Assembly: GCF_005250615.1 (NCBI RefSeq)
Contig: NZ_SULM01000003.1
Span: 310,001 to 374,000 of the forward strand
Direction of reading: 5' to 3'
Length of the DNA: 64,000 bases
DNA from: Pseudomonas rhizoryzae
GTDB lineage: Bacteria; Pseudomonadota; Gammaproteobacteria; Pseudomonadales; Pseudomonadaceae
The notes beneath the pieces are model-generated. The model saw only the letters and a list, made by a program, of their open reading frames with translations. It was not told where the DNA came from and did not search any database. A program made the translations under genes and the position numbers. Numbering within the stretch: position 1 is the first letter of the stretch; every line of letters starts with the position of its first letter. Shown piece by piece: positions 26,920-35,983 of this stretch.

Positions 26920-29160
26920 TCAGGGTGTTGGCGGAGGTGTCCGCCACCAACGCGCTACCTCACGTTGACCGCGCGGTGCCTCCCACTTACCAAGGGTCCA
27001 GGTCAGCGCGCCGAGCTCGGCCGTATCGTAGGCCAGCACCCCGCGCTCGCGATAGCGCTCAACCACTAGCGGATGCGGATGCCCATAGCGATTGTGCTGG
27101 CCGCGGGAGATCAGCACGCCACGTGGCTGCACGGCGTCGATGAAGCAGGCGCTGGAGCCGCTGCGACTGCCATGGTGCGGAGCGCTGAGCCATTCCGCCG
27201 CGAGCGGCAAGCCGCTGGCCACCAATTCGGCTTCGCGGCGCTCGTCGATGTCGCCGGTCAGCAGCAGGCGCTCGCCCTGGGCTTCGACCCTGAGCACGCA
27301 TGAGGAGGCATTGGAATCCGCGCTGGCGTGCCACCAGGTGGTGAAGCTGACCTCGTTCCAGCGCCAGTTGGCGCCATCCTCGCAGTCCCGTGCCCCTAAG
27401 CCCGGTTGCAGGCGATCTGCCTCGCCGCTGAGTACCTGACCCGGAGGCAACCCCTTGGCCACGGTCGGCGCACCGCCGGCATGGTCGGCATCGGCATGGC
27501 TGAGCAGCAAGACGTCAAGCGCCTGAACACCGGCGCCGCGCAGATTGGGCAAGACCACGCGGGCCCCGCTGTCGTAGCTGCCCTGGCGCGGACCGGCGTC
27601 GTAGAGCAGGGTGTGATCCCGGGTGCGTACCAGCACGGCCAGACCCTGCCCCACGTCCAGCACGGTGATCCGCGCCTGGCCCGGCGCGGGCAACGGGATC
27701 GGCGGAAACAGCGCCGGCAGCATGAGCAGCACCCCGCAACCACGCAGCGGCACACCCGCGGGTAACAGGGCGAGCAAGGCACCCAGGCCCGCCAGCCAGA
27801 GCGCCCACGTCGGCGCAATCGCCGGCTGCCAGGCTGTAGCGAGCTGCGCCAGCCACGCCAGTAGCCAGAGCAGGACATGCAGCAAGCCGCCAGCCAGCAG
27901 CAGCGCGGGCTCGCCCAGTGGCGACCACAGCAGGGACAGCAAGGTACCCACCAGCGCCAGCGGCACGATGGCCATATCCATCAGCGGTACGGCGATGGCG
28001 TTGGCCAGGGGACCACTGATACTCAGTGGCAGTCCCAGCGCCAGCAGCAGGGGCGCCAGGCCCACGGCCATGCACCACTGGGCGCGCCCCAGGGTGATCC
28101 ACCAGGGCAGCCGCCCCAGACGCCCGGCGAAGCTCCACAGCAGCAACAGCACGGCGCCGAAGGACAGCCAGAAGCCGGGCAGCAGACTGACCAGCGGATT
28201 GGCCGCGAGGATCAATACCAAGGCCAGCAGCACGGCATCGCCCAGCCGGACCTGCTGGCGACCCAGTTGCCAGAGCAGCCCCAGGGTGACCATGACGCAG
28301 GCGCGCTGGACCGGCACCTCGAAGCCGGCCAGCAGGCCATAGCCCAGGGCGGTGGCGATAGTCAGGACGACTGCGGATAGTCGCCACGGCAGCCGATTCG
28401 GCCAGTGGCCGCGCCGTACCAGGGTGACCACCAAGGCATAGACACCCAGGGCGACCAGGCCGATGTGCTGCCCGGAAATCACCATCAGGTGCACGGTGCC
28501 GGTGTCCTGGAACAACTGCCACTGGGCGTCGGTGATGCCCGAGGCATCGCCCACCACCAGGGCCGCGAGCAGCCCGCCCTGCCCGACCGGATCGCGGGTG
28601 TGCAGGTATTGCCGAATGCCGTCGCGCCAGGTGGCAAAACCACTGGCGGCGCTGAGTCGCTGGCCGTCCTTGACGCTGCCGGTGGCGCCGATGCCCTGGG
28701 CCAGCAGCCAGGCTTCGCGATCCTGCCCCAGAGCATTGCTCAGGCCGGCCGGACTGCGCAACTCCACGGCCAGTCGCCAGCGCTCGCCAGCCAGGGGTCG
28801 CGGGCCGCCATACCAATTCAGGCGTAGCCGCGCCGGGAGTTTCAGCTCACGACGGCTGGTCGGCTGGCTGAGCACGAAGCCGACCGAATCGGCCCCCACC
28901 ACCGGCAGGCCGCTCACCTGGCCTTCGATCCACAGCACCCGCTGTTCCAAAGCGGGATCGAGGCGATCTTGCAGGGCCCAGTGGCCATTGAGCACCGCCC
29001 AGGCCAGGCCAAGGCCAAAGGCACCCAGCACGAACAGGCGCGTCCAGATCAGCACGGCGGCGACCGCGCCGAGGGCGGCCAGTAAGGGCAGCGAAGGCAA
29101 CGCCGGCAAGGCGCGTAGGACCAGCACACCCAGGGCGAATGCGAGCAGAGCGGCGCGCAT
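26920..29160 (-). CDS. comEC: ComEC/Rec2 DNA-internalisation protein
   Basis: A 746-residue polytopic protein. The N-terminal part has hydrophobic helices and an OB-like segment, the middle (about 190-480) is the competence domain ('MVISGQHIGLVALGVYAL' and 'RACVMVTLGLLWQLG'), and the C-terminal part is a metallo-beta-lactamase-like domain with 'LLLSHADADHAGG' and 'APHHGSRSG'. It should carry single-stranded DNA across the inner membrane in natural transformation. With pilF in the same window, uptake functions are at least partly present. Confidence 0.93.
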   Translation of the reverse strand: MRAALLAFALGVLVLRALPALPSLPLLAALGAVAAVLIWTRLFVLGAFGLGLAWAVLNGHWALQDRLDPALEQRVLWIEGQVSGLPVVGADSVGFVLSQPTSRRELKLPARLRLNWYGGPRPLAGERWRLAVELRSPAGLSNALGQDREAWLLAQGIGATGSVKDGQRLSAASGFATWRDGIRQYLHTRDPVGQGGLLAALVVGDASGITDAQWQLFQDTGTVHLMVISGQHIGLVALGVYALVVTLVRRGHWPNRLPWRLSAVVLTIATALGYGLLAGFEVPVQRACVMVTLGLLWQLGRQQVRLGDAVLLALVLILAANPLVSLLPGFWLSFGAVLLLLWSFAGRLGRLPWWITLGRAQWCMAVGLAPLLLALGLPLSISGPLANAIAVPLMDMAIVPLALVGTLLSLLWSPLGEPALLLAGGLLHVLLWLLAWLAQLATAWQPAIAPTWALWLAGLGALLALLPAGVPLRGCGVLLMLPALFPPIPLPAPGQARITVLDVGQGLAVLVRTRDHTLLYDAGPRQGSYDSGARVVLPNLRGAGVQALDVLLLSHADADHAGGAPTVAKGLPPGQVLSGEADRLQPGLGARDCEDGANWRWNEVSFTTWWHASADSNASSCVLRVEAQGERLLLTGDIDERREAELVASGLPLAAEWLSAPHHGSRSGSSACFIDAVQPRGVLISRGQHNRYGHPHPLVVERYRERGVLAYDTAELGALTWTLGKWEAPRGQREVARWWRTPPPTP

Positions 29161-29273
29161 CAGGACTCCATCCTTGGAGAACCATAAAGGTCTTGAATGC
29201 GCGGATTAGAGCAGTTCGGCAGCAGGAGAGCCAGGGCTACCGGCGTGAACGCCGCTGTAGCCCGGCAAGGGGA

Positions 29274-30518
29274 TCAATCGTAGCGCAGGGCTTCGGCGGG
29301 CGAGGTCCGCGAGGCGCGCCAGGCGGGATAGAGGGTCGCCAGGAAGCTCATGCCCAGGGCCGCCACGGCGATGAGCACCACGTCTTCCAGCTCCAGCCGC
29401 GATGGCAGGTTGCTGATGAAGTACATGTCGCCGCCGAACAGCTTGTGGCCGACCAGGCGCTCCAGGGCGGCGATCCAGTCGCTGACGTTGAGCGCCGCGA
29501 TGATGCCCAGGATGCCGCCGATCAGGGTGCCGACCAGGCCGATCACCGTCCCCTGCACCATGAACACCGCCATGATCTGCCCAGGGGTGGCGCCGAGGGT
29601 GCGCAGGATGGCGATGTCGGCCTTCTTGTCGGCCACCACCATGATCAGAGTGGCGATGATGTTGAAGGCGGCCACGGCGACGATCAGCAAGAGCAGCAAG
29701 CCGATCATGGTCTTCTCCATCTGCATGGCCTGGAACAGGCTGCCCTGGGTGATCGTCCAGTCGCGCGCCTGGTAGCCCGGGCCCAGCGCCTTGGCCACCT
29801 CACGGGAGATCTGCGGTGCCTGGAACAGATCGTCCAGCCCCAGCCGCACGCTTTCCACCTGGTTCGGCTGCCAGCCCTTGAGCACTGCGGCATCGGCCAC
29901 GTCGATCAGGGCCAGGGAAGCGTCCAGGTCGGCGCCGACGCGGAAGATGCCCACCACGGTGAAACGTCTCAGTCGCGGGGTGATGCTGCCGGTGTCCGAG
30001 GTCACCTCGGGGATGATCAGGGTCACCTCGCTGCCCAGCTCCAGGTTGAAGCGACGGGCGGCGATCTCGCCGAGCACTATGCCGAAGCTACCAGGCTTAA
30101 GGGCTGCCAGGTTGCCCTGGACCATATGTTGACCGACGCTGGACACCCGCTCTTCCTGGGTCGGATCGATGCCGTCCACCAGCAGTGGCTGCATGCGCCC
30201 GCGCACCGAGAGCATGCCCTGCAACTGGGTGTAGGGTACCGCCGCCAACACATGGGGCTGTTGCTCGGCCTTGGCCGCCACGGGGTGCCAGTCGTCCAGC
30301 GGCTGAGCGGCGCTGATGAAGGCATGGGGCACCATGCCTAGGATGCGACTACGCATTTCCGCCTGGAAGCCGTTCATCACCGACAGCACCAGGATCATGG
30401 CCAGCACGCCCAGGGCCAGGCCGCACATGGAGACCAGCGAGAAGAAGGAGATGAACGACTTGCGCCGCTTGGCGCGGGTGTATCTCAGGCCGATGAAGAG
30501 GGAGAGCGGTCTGAACAT
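29274..30518 (-). CDS. lolE: Lipoprotein-releasing ABC transporter membrane subunit LolE
   Basis: A 414-residue FtsX-family permease with four transmembrane helices: one near the N-terminus ('FISFFSLVSMCGLALGVLAMIL'), then three after a large periplasmic domain. With LolC and LolD it extracts lipoproteins from the inner membrane and hands them to LolA. Similarity to the LolC protein here is strong across the C-terminal half ('[39 protein letters not shown]' style region). It ends in a short, gene-free gap before comEC. Confidence 0.93.
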   Translation of the reverse strand: MFRPLSLFIGLRYTRAKRRKSFISFFSLVSMCGLALGVLAMILVLSVMNGFQAEMRSRILGMVPHAFISAAQPLDDWHPVAAKAEQQPHVLAAVPYTQLQGMLSVRGRMQPLLVDGIDPTQEERVSSVGQHMVQGNLAALKPGSFGIVLGEIAARRFNLELGSEVTLIIPEVTSDTGSITPRLRRFTVVGIFRVGADLDASLALIDVADAAVLKGWQPNQVESVRLGLDDLFQAPQISREVAKALGPGYQARDWTITQGSLFQAMQMEKTMIGLLLLLIVAVAAFNIIATLIMVVADKKADIAILRTLGATPGQIMAVFMVQGTVIGLVGTLIGGILGIIAALNVSDWIAALERLVGHKLFGGDMYFISNLPSRLELEDVVLIAVAALGMSFLATLYPAWRASRTSPAEALRYD

Positions 30519-30525
30519 AACGACC

Positions 30526-31227
30526 TCAGAACTGCCGGGCTGGGGTGGCGTCGACCAGATGGCCTTCGTCCAGGCGCAGCATCCGGTCCATCTGGCCGGC
30601 CAGGGTCTGGTCGTGGGTCACCACCAGGAAGGCCGTGCGCAGCGAAGTGGAGAGCTCCAGCATCAACTCCTTGATGCCATGGGCGGTGTGCTGGTCGAGG
30701 TTGCCGGTGGGCTCGTCGAGCAGCACCAGCTTGGGCTGGTTGACCAGGGCGCGGGCGATGGCCACGCGCTGGCGCTCACCACCGGACAGCTCAGCCGGCT
30801 TGTGCCCCAGGCGATGACCGAGGCCGACCCGCTCCAGCAGCTTGGCGGCCCGCTCGCGGGCCTCGCCGATGGAGGCCTTGCCGATCAGCAAGGGCATGCA
30901 GACGTTTTCCAGGGCGCTGAATTCGGGCAGCAGGTGGTGGAACTGATAGACGAAGCCCATGGCGCGGTTGCGCAAGAGGCCGCGGGCCTTCTCGTTCAGC
31001 GCCGAGAGCTCTTCGCCGTCGAGCCAGACACTGCCACTGCTGGGGGTATCGAGGCCGCCCAGCAGGTTCAACAGGGTGGTCTTGCCCGACCCCGAACTGC
31101 CGACGATGGAGACGCGCTCGCCCGGTTGCAGGGCCAGTTGCACGTTGCTCAGCACCTCGACGGTCTGGGGGCCTTCCTCGTAGCGCTTGCCCAGGTCCTG
31201 GCAACGCAAAACGGCTCGATCATTCAT
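30526..31227 (-). CDS. lolD: Lipoprotein-releasing ABC transporter ATPase LolD
   Basis: A 233-residue ABC ATPase. Walker A '[11 protein letters not shown]', signature '[15 protein letters not shown]', Walker B '[12 protein letters not shown]' and the H-loop 'VVTHD' are all present. Its ATG overlaps the lolC end by 8 bp (ATGAATGA) and lolE starts 8 bp after its stop. The product powers lipoprotein release at the inner membrane. Confidence 0.96.
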   Translation of the reverse strand: MNDRAVLRCQDLGKRYEEGPQTVEVLSNVQLALQPGERVSIVGSSGSGKTTLLNLLGGLDTPSSGSVWLDGEELSALNEKARGLLRNRAMGFVYQFHHLLPEFSALENVCMPLLIGKASIGEARERAAKLLERVGLGHRLGHKPAELSGGERQRVAIARALVNQPKLVLLDEPTGNLDQHTAHGIKELMLELSTSLRTAFLVVTHDQTLAGQMDRMLRLDEGHLVDATPARQF

Positions 31228-32470
31228 AACGCAGGGCCTCGGCGGGTTGGGTACGGGCGGCGCTCCAGGAGGGATAGAGCGTGGCCAGGAAGCTCAGGGC
31301 GAAGGAAGCGCCACAGACCAGCAGGACGTCGTGCAGCTGCAATTGCGCCGGCAGGTAGTCGATGAAGTACACCTCGGCATTGAGGAACTGGTGACCGGTC
31401 ACCTGCTGCACCCAGGCCAGCACGGCGCTGACGTTGAGCGCGGCGATCACGCCCAGCACACAGCCGATGGCGGTGCCGATGACGCCGATGAAGGTCCCCT
31501 GGACCATGAACACCGCCATGATCTGCTTGGGCGTGGCGCCCAGGGTGCGCAGGATGGCGATGTCGGATTTCTTGTCGGTCACCACCATCACCAGGGTGGA
31601 GACGATGTTGAAGGCGGCCACGGCGACGATCAGCAGCAGCAGCAGGCCGATCATGGTCTTTTCCATGCCGATGGCCTGGTAGAGATTGCCGTGGGTGCGC
31701 GTCCAGTCGCGGGCGTACCAGTCGTTGCCGGGCAGTTGGCGGGCGATACTCCAGGACACGTCGGGCGCCTGGAATAGGTCGTGCAGCTTCAGGCGCACGC
31801 CCTGTACCGCGCCAGTCGGCCAACGTTGCAGCCGCGCGGCGTCCTCGATGTTGATGAGACCCACCGAACCGTCCAGTTCGCCGGCGCCGACGCTGAAGAT
31901 GCCCACCACGGTGAATCTCTTCATGCGCGGGAACACCCCGGCGGGGGTCACGGCCACTTCGGGGGCGATATAGGTGACCTTGTCGCCCACCTTGACCCCG
32001 AGTTTCTCGGCCGCCAGCGAACCGATGATAATGCCGAACTCGCCCGGCTTGAGGTCGTCGAGCTGACCCTGGCGCATGAAGCCGCCGATGATCGAGACCT
32101 TGGGTTCCTCGGTTGGATCTATGGCGTTGAGCAGCACGGACTGCACCGCCTTGCCGCGGGCCAGCATGCCCTGTAACTGGGTAAAGGGCGCCACCGCGGC
32201 GACCTGGCTGTTCTGCAATGCCTTGTCGCGGACACTGCGCCAATCGAGCACCGGCTGGTAGGACTCGACGGTGGCGTGGGGAATCATGCCCAGGACGCGC
32301 TCGCGCATCTCGCGGTCGAATCCATTCATGACCGATAGCACCACGATCATGACGATGACGCCGAGGGCCAGGCCGATCATGGAGGTGAGCGAGATGAAGG
32401 AGACGAAATGATTGCGGCGCTTGGCGCGGACGTAACGCAGGCCAAGGTAGATCGGCAGGGGTCTGAACAT
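31220..32470 (-). CDS. lolC: Lipoprotein-releasing ABC transporter membrane subunit LolC
   Basis: A 416-residue FtsX-type permease of the same architecture as LolE: one N-terminal transmembrane helix ('[21 protein letters not shown]'), a periplasmic domain and three C-terminal helices. The start '[13 protein letters not shown]' (ATG at 32470) matches LolC; the longer open frame reaches back over the divergent pilZ start and is not supported. LolC recruits LolA through its periplasmic hook. Confidence 0.93.
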   Translation of the reverse strand: MFRPLPIYLGLRYVRAKRRNHFVSFISLTSMIGLALGVIVMIVVLSVMNGFDREMRERVLGMIPHATVESYQPVLDWRSVRDKALQNSQVAAVAPFTQLQGMLARGKAVQSVLLNAIDPTEEPKVSIIGGFMRQGQLDDLKPGEFGIIIGSLAAEKLGVKVGDKVTYIAPEVAVTPAGVFPRMKRFTVVGIFSVGAGELDGSVGLINIEDAARLQRWPTGAVQGVRLKLHDLFQAPDVSWSIARQLPGNDWYARDWTRTHGNLYQAIGMEKTMIGLLLLLIVAVAAFNIVSTLVMVVTDKKSDIAILRTLGATPKQIMAVFMVQGTFIGVIGTAIGCVLGVIAALNVSAVLAWVQQVTGHQFLNAEVYFIDYLPAQLQLHDVLLVCGASFALSFLATLYPSWSAARTQPAEALRYE

Positions 32471-32576
32471 AGGCTCGCTTGCACGGCGGAAAGACGTAGG
32501 CGCCCTGCGGGTTGGACGGCGACACCGTGCCGGCTCGCCGGCTACACTCGGGGCCATCACCCACGGAGCGGCCCAC

Positions 32577-33134
32577 ATGACCACCCCAGACGCGCGTGAA
32601 CGGCGGGAATACTATCGCATCACCGACCGCATCGCACTGCAAATCAGCCCTGCCGACGGCGTCCCCGGCGAGACCGCCCCCCTGTTCGCACTCTTGAGCG
32701 AATTGCACCAGCTGGAATTCGAATCCCGTCACCTGCTGCGCAATCTGGATGACCGCGACCGCGACCGCGCCGTCACCGCCTGCCTGCGGCTGGTACACAA
32801 GCGCCTCGACCTGCTTGGCCAGGCCTTCACCTGGAATCTGCTGCACGACAGCGGCGCCACCCGCGAGGTGGTGCTCTCCGAAGGCGGCCTGGCGTTCGTC
32901 GATGCCGAGCCCTATGCCCTGGGCACCCGGCTCGATCTGCGCATGGCCCTGCCGCCGCAGGGACTGGGACTCCAGGTGCTGGCCGAGGTGACCAGTTGCC
33001 AGGCGGTGGCCGGCGGCCATGAAATCGGCACCAGCTTCATCGCGTTGGAAGACGCCCAGCGCCAACTGCTGGCGCGCCACGTCTTGCGCCAGCAGGCACG
33101 GGTACGCCGCGCCGACCGCGGAGACGAGGCGTGA
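32577..33134 (+). CDS. PilZ-domain protein (c-di-GMP binding candidate)
   Basis: A 185-residue protein. 'ARERREYYRI' near the N-terminus has the Arg-rich c-di-GMP motif, and 'VVLSEGGLAF' (about 101-110) is the DxSxxG-like motif, in which the first residue is not Asp. The domain order (short N-terminal, helical middle, PilZ barrel) matches the pseudomonad family found next to lolCDE. Start ATG has ACGGAG 8 bases upstream. It is divergent from lolC and overlaps the next gene by GTGA. Ligand binding is inferred. Confidence 0.85.
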   Translation: MTTPDARERREYYRITDRIALQISPADGVPGETAPLFALLSELHQLEFESRHLLRNLDDRDRDRAVTACLRLVHKRLDLLGQAFTWNLLHDSGATREVVLSEGGLAFVDAEPYALGTRLDLRMALPPQGLGLQVLAEVTSCQAVAGGHEIGTSFIALEDAQRQLLARHVLRQQARVRRADRGDEA

Positions 33135-33421
33135 AAGGTCCCTGGCTGGCGTTCCTGCTGCTCGGCGCCGCCCTCCCCGGCTGGGCCGAGACCCTGAGGA
33201 TTCCGCTCGGCCAACAGGGCGATTCGAGCATACCCGTGCCCGCTCGCGGCGAGACCCGCAGCCAGGTCCTGGAGCGCTTCGGCCTGCCCGACGAAGAGCA
33301 TCCTCCGGTTGGTCACCAGCCCATTCGCCGCTGGGACTATCGTGACTTCAGTGTCTATTTCGACAACGATCGGGTTCTGGATACGGTCCGCGAACCGCGT
33401 CGCCCGTCCCCCTCACCCTAG
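33131..33421 (+). CDS. Small secreted protein, conserved hypothetical
   Basis: A 96-residue protein with a clear signal peptide cleaved after about residue 19 ('LPGWA' then 'ETLRIP'), so the mature chain of about 77 residues should be periplasmic. It contains 'SQVLERFGLPDEE' and 'IRRWDYRDFSVYFDNDRVLD', a pattern like the compact BamE/SmpA fold in which a helix is followed by strands; no lipobox is present. The GTG start overlaps the PilZ gene stop (GTGA). Function unknown; co-occurrence with the PilZ gene and the phosphodiesterase suggests one operon. Confidence 0.75.
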   Translation: MKGPWLAFLLLGAALPGWAETLRIPLGQQGDSSIPVPARGETRSQVLERFGLPDEEHPPVGHQPIRRWDYRDFSVYFDNDRVLDTVREPRRPSPSP

Positions 33422-33429
33422 GAGCCTTC

Positions 33430-34146
33430 ATGACCCTTATCTACGGACACCGCGGCGCCCGCGGCGAAGCCCCGGAAAACACCCTGGCTGGCTTCGAGCT
33501 GTGCCTGGAACTGGGCGTCCACCGTTGCGAGCTGGACCTGCATCTGTCGCGGGATGGTGAGCTGGTGGTGATCCACGACCCGACCCTGAAGCGCACCACG
33601 GGTCGCGGCGGCAAGGTCAGCGAGAAGCTCGTCGCCGACCTGGTGGCCCTGGACGCCCGCCAGGGTGGCCCGGTCTGGCCGCGCCCCTGCCCCATCCCGA
33701 CCTTGCGCGAACTCTTCGAGAAGTGCCGCTTCGAGCATTGGCAACTGGAGGTGAAGAGCGCCTCGCGGGTCCGGGCGGCGCAGACCGTCAAAGCCATCGC
33801 CCACCTGGTCGAGGAATTCGGCCTGCAGGACAAGGTGACCGTCACCAGCTCCTCGCGCGAAGTCCTGCGCGCCCTGCAGCGGGATACACCGCACCTGGCG
33901 CGCGGGCTGGTAGCGGAATACGCCTGGCTGGATCCGCTCAAGGTCGCGGCCCACTATGGTTGCCACCTGCTGGCGCTGAATTGGACGCTGTGCACCCCGG
34001 AGCGGCTGCTCAAGGCCCAGCGCCAGGGCCTGCACGTCTCGGTGTGGACGGTGAACGACGCCAACCTGATGCGCCGCCTGGCCGATTTCGGCGCGGATAG
34101 CCTGATCACCGATTTTCCGAGTTTGGCGCGGCGGACGTTGGGGTAG
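33430..34146 (+). CDS. ugpQ: Cytoplasmic glycerophosphodiester phosphodiesterase
   Basis: A 238-residue TIM-barrel GDPD. Catalytic and metal residues are seen as His7 and Arg8 ('GHRGA'), Glu34 and Asp36 ('CELDLH') and His49 ('VIHDP'). With no signal peptide it should act in the cytoplasm, hydrolysing glycerophosphodiesters to glycerol-3-phosphate and an alcohol (UgpQ type rather than periplasmic GlpQ). It is 8 bp downstream of the small secreted protein gene. Confidence 0.9.
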   Translation: MTLIYGHRGARGEAPENTLAGFELCLELGVHRCELDLHLSRDGELVVIHDPTLKRTTGRGGKVSEKLVADLVALDARQGGPVWPRPCPIPTLRELFEKCRFEHWQLEVKSASRVRAAQTVKAIAHLVEEFGLQDKVTVTSSSREVLRALQRDTPHLARGLVAEYAWLDPLKVAAHYGCHLLALNWTLCTPERLLKAQRQGLHVSVWTVNDANLMRRLADFGADSLITDFPSLARRTLG

Positions 34147-34175
34147 GCGCTGGCGCAGGTCAAAGCCCGGGACGT

Positions 34176-34206
34176 GTAGGGCTTCGCTGCGCTCAACCCA
34201 ACCTAC
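34176..34206. repeat. Short REP-like repeat with GTAGG ends
   Basis: A 31-bp stretch beginning GTAGGGCTTCGCTGCGCTCA and ending CCAACCTAC, with inverted GTAGG/CCTAC ends. This 'GTAGGTTGGGTTGAGC...' type sequence is a common pseudomonad intergenic repeat as far as I know. One copy in the window, next to two other repeat modules. Confidence 0.5.
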
Positions 34207-34249
34207 CTGACATCGCGGCCATGGCGGTCCGCCGATGCGGTCGCGAAAA

Positions 34250-34284
34250 CCGTAGCGTGGAAAACGGCGGAGCCTTTTCCACTG
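34250..34284. repeat. Palindromic repeat module (copy 2)
   Basis: Near-identical to 1722-1757: CGTAGCGTGGAAAACGGC then GCCTTTTCCACTG, with the same bulged palindrome. It continues into a GCTGCTGCA stretch and then the REP-like copy at 34302. Confidence 0.6.
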
Positions 34285-34301
34285 AAAGGCTGCTGCAGGG
34301 A

Positions 34302-34338
34302 CACCCTCACCCCAGCCCTCTCCCAGAGGGAGAGGGGG
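34302..34338. repeat. REP-like palindromic repeat (third copy)
   Basis: CACCCTCACCCCAGCCCTCT followed by CCCAGAGGGAGAGGG is the same repeat as at 1646-1681. It lies between ugpQ and sthA, whose 3' ends converge on this 237-bp gap, so it may also act as a transcript end signal. I see no gene or T-tailed terminator in the gap. Confidence 0.65.
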
Positions 34339-34383
34339 CTATCCGAGCGGGCGCTCATCGCCGTGCGCCCGACACAGGCCGAC

Positions 34384-35778
34384 TCAGAACAACCGATTCA
34401 AACCATCGAACGCCGCTACCCGGTAGGCTTCGGCCATTGTCGGGTAGTTGAAGGTGGTGTTGACGAAGTAGCGGATGCTGTTCGCCTCGCCTTCCTGGTT
34501 CATGATCGCCTGGCCGATGTGCAGGATCTCCGAGGCCTGGTCGCCGAAGCAGTGCACGCCGAGCACCTGCAGGGTTTCGCGGTGGAAGAGGATCTTCAGC
34601 ATGCCCACCGGTTCGCCGGAAATCTGCGCCCGAGCCATGCTCTTGAAGAAGGCCTTGCCCACCTCGTAGGGCACCTTTTCCTGGGTCAGCTCGCGCTCGG
34701 TCTTGCCCAGCGAGCTGATCTCCGGAATGGTGTAGATGCCGGTGGGGATGTCGTTAACTACCCGCCCGTTGTTGTCGTGCAGGATGTTGTCCGAGGCCGA
34801 ACGACCCTGGTCGTAGGCGGCGCTGGCCAGGCTCGGCCAGCCGATGACGTCGCCCGCGGCGTAGATGTTGGGCACCGAGGTCCGGTAGTTCTCGTCGACG
34901 CTGACCTGGCCGCGGCTGTTCACCGAGATACCCACGTTGGTCAGCCCCAGGTGATCGGTATTGCCGGTCCGGCCGTTACACCAGAGCAGGGCATCGGCGC
35001 GCAGCTTCTTGCCCGACTTCAGGTGCAGGACCACGCCATGTTCCTGGCCTTCGATGCGCTCGTACTCTTCGTTGTGGCGAATGAGCACATTGTTGTTCTG
35101 CAAGTGGTAGCTCAGGGCGTCGGAGATCTCGTCGTCGAGGAAGCTGAGCAACTGGTCGCGGTTGTCGATCAGGTCCACCAGCACGCCGAGGCCGCTGAAG
35201 ATGGAGGCGTATTCGCTGCCGATCACCCCGGCACCGTAGATGATCAACCGGCGCGGGGTATGGGTCAGGGACAGGATGGTGTCGCTGTCGTAGATGCGCG
35301 GATGGCTGAAGTCCACGTCCACCGGGCGATAGGGACGCGAGCCGGTGGCGATGATGACCTGCTTGGCCACCAGGCGCTCCAGGTCGCCGCGCAGGTTGAC
35401 GATCTCGATGGTGTTCTCGTCGGCGAAGCTGGCGGTGCCGAAGAACAGGTCGACGCGGTTACGCGCGTAATAGCTGGTGCGCGAGGACACCTGACGGGCG
35501 ATCACCCGCTCGGCGCTGCGCAGCACGTCGGGAAAGGAGAACCAGCGCGGCTCGCCAATGGAGCGGAACATCTCGTTGGTGTTGAACTGGATGATCTGCT
35601 TGACCGAATGGCGCAGCGCCTTGGACGGAATGGTGCCCAGGTGGGTGCAGTTGCCGCCGACCACCTGGCGATTGTCCACCACCGCCACCCGCCGACCATT
35701 CTTGGCGGCGTTCATCGCCGCGCCCTCGCCTGCCGGTCCCGAACCCAGTACCACCACATCGTAGCTATAGACCGCCAT
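34384..35778 (-). CDS. sthA: Soluble pyridine nucleotide transhydrogenase SthA
   Basis: A 464-residue FAD enzyme that passes hydride between NADPH and NAD+. The FAD-binding '[13 protein letters not shown]' is at 9-21. The active-site region reads '[13 protein letters not shown]': Cys44 is present but the second redox Cys of lipoamide-dehydrogenase relatives is Thr49, the hallmark of SthA. A second Rossmann motif '[13 protein letters not shown]' binds the nucleotide. It stands alone between repeat DNA and a terminator. Confidence 0.95.
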   Translation of the reverse strand: MAVYSYDVVVLGSGPAGEGAAMNAAKNGRRVAVVDNRQVVGGNCTHLGTIPSKALRHSVKQIIQFNTNEMFRSIGEPRWFSFPDVLRSAERVIARQVSSRTSYYARNRVDLFFGTASFADENTIEIVNLRGDLERLVAKQVIIATGSRPYRPVDVDFSHPRIYDSDTILSLTHTPRRLIIYGAGVIGSEYASIFSGLGVLVDLIDNRDQLLSFLDDEISDALSYHLQNNNVLIRHNEEYERIEGQEHGVVLHLKSGKKLRADALLWCNGRTGNTDHLGLTNVGISVNSRGQVSVDENYRTSVPNIYAAGDVIGWPSLASAAYDQGRSASDNILHDNNGRVVNDIPTGIYTIPEISSLGKTERELTQEKVPYEVGKAFFKSMARAQISGEPVGMLKILFHRETLQVLGVHCFGDQASEILHIGQAIMNQEGEANSIRYFVNTTFNYPTMAEAYRVAAFDGLNRLF

Positions 35779-35916
35779 GCTTTCTCCTCAGAAGGTTAGC
35801 CGTCCGCAGGCGACGGCTGGAGCCGGGCAGCCTCGCGAGGCCGTCCGACGTGAGACGCAAGCCCAGGGCTGCGACCTCTTGTCACGGGTGGCTATTGTGG
35901 CGCAAAACCCATACAA

Positions 35917-35952
35917 AACGAAAACGGGAGCCGTGTGGGCTCCCGTTTTTTC
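35917..35952. terminator. Bidirectional-looking terminator downstream of gap
   Basis: AAAACGGGAGCC, a 5-base loop and GGCTCCCGTTTT form a 12-bp stem with T or A runs on both sides, 32 bases past the gap stop on the minus strand. This ends gap transcription before sthA. Confidence 0.9.
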
Positions 35953-35983
35953 TCGCAAGTCAGCCTTGCTTAGGACGCAAGAC

